48,931 nt of DNA from RFTU01 sp049423145 (GTDB lineage Bacteria; Pseudomonadota; Gammaproteobacteria; Burkholderiales; Burkholderiaceae_C), in assembly GCA_049423145.1 (NCBI GenBank), contig JBMSQF010000009.1, forward strand, positions 1-48,931, in the 5' to 3' direction. Below are positions 42,903-48,931 of the stretch, piece after piece. Both the position numbers and the translations under genes were made by a program. The notes beneath the pieces are model-generated. The model saw only the letters and a list, made by a program, of their open reading frames with translations. It did no database searches and had not been told where the DNA came from. Each line of letters opens with the position of its first letter. The stretch's first letter is position 1.

Positions 42903-45275
42903 ATGCCAGACGCCCCTCCTCCACCGACGCCTCCCTCTGACAACAACGTGCCCGTAGCCGAGCCTGCGCTGCGCTCACCCGGCCGTCTCTTGCTGCGGTT
43001 CTTCGTGATCACGGGCTTCGCGGCGCTGGGTATCGCCGCTGCCGGTGTCTTGGCCGGTGGGCTGGCGCTGGCATTGGCCTACCCCAACCTGCCGGACATC
43101 AAAGGCCTCGACGACTACCGCCCCAAGCTGCCGATGCGCATCTACAGCGCGGACGGTGCATTGCTGGGTGAGTTCGGCGAAGAGCGGCGCAGCTACACGC
43201 CGATCGCCGAAATCCCGGCCCTGATGAAGCATGCAGTCCTGTCCATCGAAGACGCGCGCTTCTACGAGCACGGAGGCATCGATTACGTCGGCGTGCTGCG
43301 CTCCGTCGTGGCCAATCTCGGACAGGCGCGCAGCCAGGGTGCGTCCACGATCACCATGCAGGTGGCACGAACCTTCTACCTCTCCTCGGAAAAGAAGTAC
43401 ATCCGCAAGCTTTATGAGGCCTTGCTCGCCTACAAGATCGAATCGCAGCTCAGCAAGGACGAGATCCTGGAGCTCTACCTCAACCAGATCTATCTGGGAC
43501 AGCGCGCCTACGGTTTTGCCGCCGCGGCCGAAACCTACTTCGGCAAGCCCTTGAAGGACCTCACCGTGGCCGAGGCGGCCATGTTGGCCGGGATCCCCAA
43601 GGCGCCCTCCGCCTACAACCCCGTGGCCAATCCACGTCGGGCCAAGGCGCGACAGCGCTACATCATCGAGCGCATGCTCGACAACGGTCACATCACGCCC
43701 CTGCAGGCCCAGCAGGCACAGCGTGAGCCCTTGCGCCTGCGCAGCGGTACGACGCTGCCGGTCCATGCCGAGTACGCCGCCGAGGTGGCTCGACAGCTGG
43801 TGTTCAGTCAGTATGGTGAAGACACCTACACCCGCGGTCTGAGCGTCACGCTGACCATCGACTCGGGCGAACAGATGGCCGCCTACCGCGCGCTGCGGCG
43901 CGGGATCCTGGAGTACGAGAAGCGACAGGTCTACCGCGGGCCCGAAGGTTTCGTGGCCTTGCCCAGCAATCCCGACGAGGTCGACGCGCGTGTGGCCGAA
44001 GCCCTCACCGACCACCCCGACAATGACGAGATCAAGGCGGCTGTGGTGCTGGAAGTCGGCCCAGGCAAGGTGGTAGCGGCCCTGCAATCAGGCGAAGAGG
44101 TGGTGGTGAGCGGCGACGGCCTCAAACCGGTGGCCTCGGGTCTGGCCGAGAAGGCCCCCGCACAAAAGCAGATCCGCCGCGGCTCCATCGTTCGCGTGGT
44201 GCAGGAGAACAAGCGCTGGGTGCTCACCCAACTGCCCGAGGTCGAAGGCGCCTTTGTTTCCTTGGATCCGAAGACCGGTGCCGTGCGTGCCATGGTGGGC
44301 GGCTTCGATTGGCGCAAGAACAAGTTCAACCACGTCACTCAAGCGTGGCGCCAACCCGGCTCGAGCTTCAAGCCCTTCATCTACTCGGCCGCGCTGGAGA
44401 AGGGCTACACCGGCGCCACCGTGATCAATGATGCGCCGCTGTTCTTCGATGCCGGCGCCACGGGCAGCCAGGCCTGGGAACCCAAGAATTACGACGGCAA
44501 GTTCGACGGCCCCATGAGCTTGCGCACCGCATTGGCCAAGTCAAAGAACATGGTGTCGATCCGTATCCTCCAGGGCGTTGGCGCAGCGAATGCGCAGGAG
44601 TGGGTCACGCGCTTCGGGTTCGATGCCGAGCGGCATCCACCCTACCTCACGATGGCCCTGGGTGCCGGCTCGGTGACGCCCATGCAGATGGCCACCGGCT
44701 ATGCGGTTTTCGCCAACGGCGGCTACCGCATTCCACCCCTGTTGATCAGTCGGATCGCCGATGACCGGGGCCGCGCGCTGGTGGACTCTCCACCGAAGGC
44801 CCCAGAGGAATCGTGGCGCGTCATCGACGAGCGCAATGCCTTCGTGATGAGCCACCTCCTGCAGGAGGTCACCCGGTCCGGGACCGCTGCCAAAGCGCAA
44901 GCGGCCCTGCAGCGCAGTGACCTGCACGGCAAGACCGGCACCACCAACGACTCGATGGACGCCTGGTTTGCGGGCTGGCAGCCCAGTGTGGTGGCCGTGG
45001 TGTGGATCGGCTACGACCAACCCCGCAAGCTGGGTGACCGCGAAACCGGCGGGGGGCTGGCGCTGCCCGTGTGGATCGAGTACATGCAGCAGGCCCTCAA
45101 GAAGGCCGCACCAACGGAACCCAGCGTCCCGCCGGGCGTGGTTCAGGTCGGGGCAGAGTGGATGTACGAGGAATTCGCTGCCGGCAAGGGCGTGCGCAGT
45201 GTGGGCCTGGGAGACAAGGCCGATGGTGCCGCCGAAGAGGAAAAGAAAAGCATCCTCGATCTGTTCAGGCGCTGA
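42903..45275 (+). CDS. mrcA: Penicillin-binding protein 1A
   Basis: PBP1A is a bifunctional inner-membrane enzyme that polymerises and cross-links peptidoglycan. The 790-residue protein has a Pro-rich cytoplasmic tail, one membrane helix (about 29-60), the family 51 glycosyltransferase domain with catalytic SIEDARFYEHGG (Glu116) and QGASTITMQVAR, an OB-like insert (about 320-445), and the transpeptidase domain with SSFK (Ser487, Lys490), SKNM and KTGTTND. ATG 42903 has GAAGG 6 bases upstream; an ATG at 42890 sits too close to its GGAGG. mrcA next to pilM is conserved in proteobacteria. A hairpin overlaps the stop codon. Confidence 0.97.
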   Translation: MPDAPPPPTPPSDNNVPVAEPALRSPGRLLLRFFVITGFAALGIAAAGVLAGGLALALAYPNLPDIKGLDDYRPKLPMRIYSADGALLGEFGEERRSYTPIAEIPALMKHAVLSIEDARFYEHGGIDYVGVLRSVVANLGQARSQGASTITMQVARTFYLSSEKKYIRKLYEALLAYKIESQLSKDEILELYLNQIYLGQRAYGFAAAAETYFGKPLKDLTVAEAAMLAGIPKAPSAYNPVANPRRAKARQRYIIERMLDNGHITPLQAQQAQREPLRLRSGTTLPVHAEYAAEVARQLVFSQYGEDTYTRGLSVTLTIDSGEQMAAYRALRRGILEYEKRQVYRGPEGFVALPSNPDEVDARVAEALTDHPDNDEIKAAVVLEVGPGKVVAALQSGEEVVVSGDGLKPVASGLAEKAPAQKQIRRGSIVRVVQENKRWVLTQLPEVEGAFVSLDPKTGAVRAMVGGFDWRKNKFNHVTQAWRQPGSSFKPFIYSAALEKGYTGATVINDAPLFFDAGATGSQAWEPKNYDGKFDGPMSLRTALAKSKNMVSIRILQGVGAANAQEWVTRFGFDAERHPPYLTMALGAGSVTPMQMATGYAVFANGGYRIPPLLISRIADDRGRALVDSPPKAPEESWRVIDERNAFVMSHLLQEVTRSGTAAKAQAALQRSDLHGKTGTTNDSMDAWFAGWQPSVVAVVWIGYDQPRKLGDRETGGGLALPVWIEYMQQALKKAAPTEPSVPPGVVQVGAEWMYEEFAAGKGVRSVGLGDKADGAAEEEKKSILDLFRR

Positions 45276-45301
45276 GCGCCCAATCGGAGCCGGCGCTCAG
45301 C
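45271..45301. terminator. Hairpin spanning the mrcA stop codon
   Basis: GCTGAGCGCC (45271-45280) pairs perfectly over 10 bases with GGCGCTCAGC (45292-45301) around an 11-base loop; the mrcA TGA is in the first arm. There is no T run. It lies in the gap between convergent mrcA and cyaY and may mark the 3' end of one or both messages. Confidence 0.45.
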
Positions 45302-45343
45302 CCCATGGCCCGCGCAGCCGAACGGCCTACACCACCCCCAAGC

Positions 45344-45718
45344 CTATGTCGCCGGCGGATCGAACCTCAGCGGCTGACCCGCCTGCTCGCTGGCGCGGCG
45401 GGACAGCAATTCAAAGAACTCTTGGCCTTCCCGCTCGGTCCACCGACCCTGGCGATGGCGGAAGTGGTAGCCGCCTGCACGGGCGGCCAACCACAGTTCG
45501 TGCAGCGGTGGCTGCGTGTTGAGGATGATCTTGCTGCCACCGGGAAAACTCATCTCGAGCAAGCCACCGGTGCGGCGCGCGTCAATGTCCACCACATCGT
45601 CCTGCAGCCATTGGTCCAGGCGCGCTTCAATGCTGCCCAGGATGCGGGCGGTGAGGTGGTCGAACTCCAGGTCGGTGAGTCCTGAAGCCGGGAGAATCGG
45701 TTCGGGCGTGGCGCTCAT
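45344..45718 (-). CDS. cyaY: Frataxin-like iron-binding protein CyaY
   Basis: CyaY binds iron and modulates IscS in Fe-S cluster assembly. The 124-residue protein has the frataxin alpha/beta fold: an acidic first helix (LTDLEFDHLTARILGSIEARLDQW, in parts), VVDIDARRTGGLLEMSFPGGSKIILN, the strand/turn TQPPLHELWLAARAGGYHF, and the final helix EFFELLSRRASEQAG. The N-terminus is about 12 residues longer than in E. coli CyaY. The ATG at 45718 is 21 bases from the start of divergent lptM. A cyaY-lptM-lysA neighbourhood is conserved in beta- and gammaproteobacteria. Confidence 0.94.
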   Translation of the reverse strand: MSATPEPILPASGLTDLEFDHLTARILGSIEARLDQWLQDDVVDIDARRTGGLLEMSFPGGSKIILNTQPPLHELWLAARAGGYHFRHRQGRWTEREGQEFFELLSRRASEQAGQPLRFDPPAT

Positions 45719-45727
45719 GCAGGTCGA

Positions 45728-45733
45728 TAGAAT
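45728..45733 (+). promoter_or_regulatory. Candidate -10 element (TAGAAT) for lptM
   Basis: TAGAAT lies 6 bases before the lptM GTG in a divergent gap of only 21 bases. If it is the -10, transcription would begin at or beside the GTG. No -35 is convincing, and one would fall in the cyaY coding region. Confidence 0.4.
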
Positions 45734-45739
45734 CTTCGA

Positions 45740-46006
45740 GTGAAGCGAAGGATCATAGCCACTGAGCAGACCCCCAGCCGCCTTGTGGTCAGGGCGTGGT
45801 CGGGCCTGTATGCCGTCTTGATCTCAGCGGTGGCCCTGGGCCTGAGCGCTTGCGGTCAAAAGGGCCCGCTGCGTTTGCCGGATGCGGCCAAGCCGGTGGC
45901 GCCGGCAGGCACAAACGGTGCGCCATCCGGCGCCGTGGAGGCTGCGGTTCGCCCCGCGCTGCCTGCATCCGGTGTCGGCCAACGCGCCAGCACCATCACC
46001 CCATAG
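45740..46006 (+). CDS. lptM: LptM (YifL) family outer-membrane lipoprotein
   Basis: LptM is a small lipoprotein that assists maturation of the LptDE lipopolysaccharide translocon. The 88-residue product has a hydrophobic signal ending in LSACGQKGPLRLP, the family hallmark (lipobox LSAC, then GQKGPL). The rest is a low-complexity Ala/Pro/Gly tail. The GTG start at 45740 gives 37 residues before the cysteine; a GTG at 45785 would give 22, a more usual signal length. The gene lies between cyaY and lysA as in other proteobacteria and probably shares a message with lysA, 24 bases downstream. Confidence 0.85.
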   Translation: MKRRIIATEQTPSRLVVRAWSGLYAVLISAVALGLSACGQKGPLRLPDAAKPVAPAGTNGAPSGAVEAAVRPALPASGVGQRASTITP

Positions 46007-46030
46007 CAACCCCAGGGCCTGCCCGTCTCC

Positions 46031-47332
46031 ATGAATGCTCTGCCTGGCGCTCCGCATCTGGCCTACCAGCAAGGCCGCCTGACCCTGGACGGCGTCGACC
46101 TGCAACAACTGGGTCAACAGTTCGGAACCCCCTTGTACGCCTACTCGGCTGCGGCGATGCGCGAGGCTGCAGGCGCCTATCAGCGCGCACTGGTCGGCCA
46201 ACCGCACCTCTTGTGTTACGCGATGAAGGCCAACAGCAACCTGGCGGTCTTGCAGCTCTTCGCAAGACTGGGCCTGGGCTTTGACATCGTCTCCGGCGGT
46301 GAACTGCAGCGTGTGCTGGCTGCCGGTGGACAGGCCTCCAAAGTGGTGTTCTCCGGTGTGGGCAAGACGCGTGCAGAGATGGTCATGGCCCTGCGTTGCG
46401 GCGTCCGCTGCTTCAATGTCGAGAGCGAGGCCGAGCTCGAGGTGCTCTCCGAGGTGGCCCAACACGAGGGCCGCCCCGCGCGCATCAGTGTGCGTGTCAA
46501 TCCCGATGTCGATGCCCGCACCCATCCCTACATCTCCACCGGCCTGAAAGGCAACAAGTTCGGCGTGGCGCACGACCGCGCCTTGGCGCTCTACGCGCAG
46601 GCCCGGCGCCTGCCTGCACTGGAGGTGGTGGGTATCGACTGCCACATCGGCTCACAAATCACCGAGATCGGCCCCTACCTCGATGCCCTGGACCGGGTGC
46701 TGGATCTCGTCGAGGCCATCGAAGCGCAGGGAAACCCACTGCAGCACCTGGACCTCGGGGGCGGCTTGGGCATCACCTACACCGACGAACGCCCCCCCAC
46801 GCCACAGGCCTTGGTGGGCGCCATGCTCGACCGCATCCAGGCGCGTGGGCATGGCCACCGGGAACTGCTGCTGGAGCCCGGCCGATCGCTGGTGGGCAAC
46901 GCCGGCGTGCTGCTCACCGAGGTGCTCTACCTCAAGCCCGCGGCACCCGAGGAGATCCCGCAAGGCGGCCGTCACTTCTGCATCGTGGATGCCGCGATGA
47001 ACGACCTCATGCGCCCGGCCTTGTACGAGGCCTGGATGGGCATCGTCGAATGCGTACCGCCTGCACCATCGCAGGTGACCCCGCAACGCTGGGACGTGGT
47101 GGGGCCTGTGTGCGAATCGGGTGACTGGCTGGGCCGCGACCGTGCGCTATCGGTGCGCGCAGGCGACACGCTGGCCGTCCTGTCCGCGGGCGCCTACGGC
47201 ATGACCATGGCCAGCAACTACAACACCCGCGGCCGCGCCGCGGAGGTCATGGTCGATGGCGGCGCGGTCCACCTCATCCGTGAACGGGAACCCGCCCACG
47301 CGCTGTTTGCCCAGGAACGCTTGCTGCCTTGA
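46031..47332 (+). CDS. lysA: Diaminopimelate decarboxylase
   Basis: LysA decarboxylates meso-diaminopimelate to lysine, the last step of lysine synthesis. The 433-residue PLP enzyme of the alanine-racemase fold has Lys66 in CYAMKANSNLAVL (Schiff base), FDIVSGGELQRVLAAG, the HIGSQI segment, the glycine-rich phosphate loop LDLGGGLGITY, LLEPGRSLVGNAG, and PVCESGDWLG with the active-site cysteine. ATG 46031 gives MNALPGAPHLAYQQG, close to related starts. It follows lptM and is convergent with the ABC transporter genes, 26 bases away. Confidence 0.97.
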   Translation: MNALPGAPHLAYQQGRLTLDGVDLQQLGQQFGTPLYAYSAAAMREAAGAYQRALVGQPHLLCYAMKANSNLAVLQLFARLGLGFDIVSGGELQRVLAAGGQASKVVFSGVGKTRAEMVMALRCGVRCFNVESEAELEVLSEVAQHEGRPARISVRVNPDVDARTHPYISTGLKGNKFGVAHDRALALYAQARRLPALEVVGIDCHIGSQITEIGPYLDALDRVLDLVEAIEAQGNPLQHLDLGGGLGITYTDERPPTPQALVGAMLDRIQARGHGHRELLLEPGRSLVGNAGVLLTEVLYLKPAAPEEIPQGGRHFCIVDAAMNDLMRPALYEAWMGIVECVPPAPSQVTPQRWDVVGPVCESGDWLGRDRALSVRAGDTLAVLSAGAYGMTMASNYNTRGRAAEVMVDGGAVHLIREREPAHALFAQERLLP

Positions 47333-47358
47333 TGCGCTGAGCGCTGCGGGGCTGTCTC

Positions 47359-48384
47359 TCAGGGGTGGGTCCGCCCCTCTTCCACGGCGTGGCACGCCAC
47401 CTGCGTACCCGCTGCATCCACCACGCGCATCTGGGGCCGCTCGGCTGCGCATCGCGCGTTGGCCAAGGGGCAACGCGGATGGAAGGCACAGCCGGTGGGT
47501 GGGTTCAAGGGGTTGGGAACCTCACCCTGCACCGGTGTGCGCGAGCGTCCCGTCATGGCAATGTCGGGAATCGCGTCCAACAGCATCCGCGTGTAGGGAT
47601 GGCGGGGCTGACTGAACAGCACCGGCTTGGGCGCACGTTCGACCAAGCGGCCCAGGTACATCACCCCCACGGCATGGGCCACATGACGCACCACCGCCAG
47701 GTTGTGCGAGATGAAAAGGTAGCTCAAGCCATGCTGGGCCTGCAGGTCCATCATGAGGTTGAGCACCTGCGCCTGCACGCTGACATCCAGGGCCGAGGTC
47801 GGCTCGTCGCAGACCAGAAATTCGGCCTGGGTGGCCAGCGCCCGAGCGATCGAAATCCGTTGCCGCTGGCCACCCGAGAACTGATGGGGAAACTTGCCCA
47901 CATCATCACCGGACAAGCCCACCTGCTGGAGCAGAGCGGCCACGCGCTCGCGCAGGGCTTCGGGGCTGTCCACCATGCGGTGCTCCCGCAGCGGTTCACC
48001 CACGATGTCCAGCACCTTCCAGCGGGGGTTCAGACTGGCATAGGGGTCCTGGAAGATCATCTGCATGCGCCGCCGCAGGGTGCGCTGCGCCGCCACTTCA
48101 CGGCCAGCCGTCACGCTGTGGCCGTCGAAGCGCACTTCACCCCGGGTGGGTGCATACAGGCCCACCAGCAGGCGCGCCACGGTGCTCTTGCCGCAACCCG
48201 ACTCTCCCACCAGGGCCAGGGTTTGACCGGCTGCAATCTCGAAGCTCACCCCGTCGACCGCATGGACGAACTGCCGGGGCTTGCGCTCCACCAACCGGTT
48301 CAGCCAGGGTGCGGACACATCGAAGACCTTGGCCAGGTCCTTGACCTGCACCAGGGTGCGGGTCGAATCGGCCATCGCACTCAT
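47359..48384 (-). CDS. Oligopeptide/dipeptide ABC transporter ATPase, DppF/OppF type
   Basis: This 341-residue ATPase powers an inner-membrane peptide importer together with the DppD-like subunit. It has Walker A GESGCGKST, the signature FSGGQRQRISIARAL, Walker B FLVCDEPTSALD, H-loop SHNLAV and a C-terminal oligo_HPY domain with GCAFHPRCPLANARC (cysteines that often bind an Fe-S cluster in this family). The start is one of three close ATGs (48402, 48384, 48375); 48384 has GAAGGA about 6 bases upstream and is chosen. The gene is 10 bases behind the DppD-like stop. The permeases and binding protein must lie outside the window. Confidence 0.92.
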   Translation of the reverse strand: MSAMADSTRTLVQVKDLAKVFDVSAPWLNRLVERKPRQFVHAVDGVSFEIAAGQTLALVGESGCGKSTVARLLVGLYAPTRGEVRFDGHSVTAGREVAAQRTLRRRMQMIFQDPYASLNPRWKVLDIVGEPLREHRMVDSPEALRERVAALLQQVGLSGDDVGKFPHQFSGGQRQRISIARALATQAEFLVCDEPTSALDVSVQAQVLNLMMDLQAQHGLSYLFISHNLAVVRHVAHAVGVMYLGRLVERAPKPVLFSQPRHPYTRMLLDAIPDIAMTGRSRTPVQGEVPNPLNPPTGCAFHPRCPLANARCAAERPQMRVVDAAGTQVACHAVEEGRTHP

Positions 48385-48394
48385 CGCGGTTCCT

Positions 48395-48931
48395 TCAGGC
48401 ATCGGCGTGGATCCAACAGGCGGCCCGGGTTGGCCCCGCCGACATCAGTTCAGGCCTGTGCTGCCGGCAGCGATCGGTGGCACGGAGGCACCGGGGGTTG
48501 AAGGCGCAGCCCGTCGGAATCGCATGGAGCCGGGGCATCGCGCCATCGATCTGCGCGAGGCGCTCGCTGTGGCCGTCCATGGATGGAATCGAGCCCATCA
48601 GGCCCAGGGTATAGGGGTGTGCCGGGCAGTGGATCACGTCGTGCACCGGCCCGATCTCCACCACACGCCCGGCGTACATCACGGCCACGCGGTCGCAGGT
48701 CTCGGCAATCACACCCATGTCGTGCGTCACCAGCATCACGGATGCCCCATGCACCTTGCACAGCTTGCGCAGCAGGCTGATGATCTGGGCCTGGATGGAG
48801 ACATCCAGCGCTGTGGTCGGTTCATCGGCCACGATGAGCCGCGGTTCGGCAGCCAAGGCCAGCGCGATCACCACACGCTGGCGCATGCCGCCGGAAAACT
48901 GATGCGGGTACTGGTCGATCCGCGCCTCGGG
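48395..48931 (-). CDS. Oligopeptide/dipeptide ABC transporter ATPase, DppD/OppD type, partial
   Basis: The frame is open to the window edge, so only the C-terminal 178 residues are visible. They begin in the stretch before the signature FSGGMRQRVVIALALA, then Walker B LIVADEPTTALD, the H-loop VTHDMGVIAE, and the oligo_HPY region ending in GCAFNPRCLRATDRC. The Walker A part is upstream of the window. DppD-type and DppF-type ATPases form a heterodimer, in agreement with the next gene. Nothing in the visible part says which peptides are carried. Confidence 0.92.
   Translation of the reverse strand, partial: PEARIDQYPHQFSGGMRQRVVIALALAAEPRLIVADEPTTALDVSIQAQIISLLRKLCKVHGASVMLVTHDMGVIAETCDRVAVMYAGRVVEIGPVHDVIHCPAHPYTLGLMGSIPSMDGHSERLAQIDGAMPRLHAIPTGCAFNPRCLRATDRCRQHRPELMSAGPTRAACWIHADA

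Noticed and set aside
47334..47344. GCGCTGAGCGC between lysA and the DppF-like gene as a terminator
   Set aside because: Only a 4-bp stem with a 3-base loop is possible and there is no T run.

Overview
The window is a chromosomal segment of a GC-rich (about two-thirds G+C by eye) betaproteobacterium, order Burkholderiales, most likely a Comamonadaceae-type organism. The evidence is gene order: lolB-ispE-tRNA-Gln-prs-rplY-pth, gltBD-mlaFEDACB, bolA-murA-hisGDCBHAF and dgt-aroB-aroK-pil-mrcA-cyaY-lptM-lysA are all Burkholderiales-style neighbourhoods. Genes are packed tightly, with many ATGA, GTGA and TGATG stop/start overlaps. No gap reaches 300 bases. There is no prophage, CRISPR array, rRNA or classical IS; the only mobile element is one REP-associated transposase gene (RAYT) with its repeats.

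Layout. 1-4.3 kb (+): lolB (cut by the window edge), ispE, tRNA-Gln(UUG), prs, rplY with an intrinsic terminator, and pth. 4.2-18.2 kb (-): a long same-direction block that reads molybdopterin oxidoreductase, COG4324 lipoprotein peptidase, ABC-2 exporter (ATPase and permease), bolA, murA, hisG-D-C-B-H-A-F, rsmD, coaD and a 2[4Fe-4S] ferredoxin. The ferredoxin tail overlaps the pth tail antiparallel. 18.2-24.5 kb: an M20 amidohydrolase (+), then a central-carbon cluster in which pgi-tal (-) diverges from zwf-hexR (+). A perfect HexR-type palindrome lies between tal and zwf. 24.6-34.8 kb (-): gltB, gltD and the phospholipid transport operon mlaF-E-D-A-C-B. 34.9-35.7 kb: the RAYT element, inserted upstream of gltB. 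35.7-42.8 kb (-): the type IV pilus alignment and secretin genes pilM, pilN, a fused pilO-pilP and a short pilQ, followed by aroK, aroB and dgt. 42.9-47.3 kb: mrcA (+), cyaY (-), lptM and lysA (+). 47.4-48.9 kb (-): two oligopeptide/dipeptide ABC transporter ATPases, the upstream one cut by the window edge.

How the genes work together. The window serves histidine, aromatic, lysine and glutamate synthesis, envelope building (MurA, PBP1A, LolB, Mla), and glucose-6-phosphate metabolism under a local HexR regulator. Most genes are ordinary housekeeping. The least ordinary parts are the pil cluster (a single PilO-PilP polypeptide next to a PilQ without room for AMIN domains), the HexR operator in a pgi-tal/zwf-hexR arrangement, the RAYT element with its palindrome, and two breaks in the usual gene order: a 9.6-kb block between mlaB and the ABC-2 exporter, and hisF joined to rsmD in place of hisI-hisE. 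I found no wholly new system; the PilO-PilP fusion is the best candidate for something under-described.
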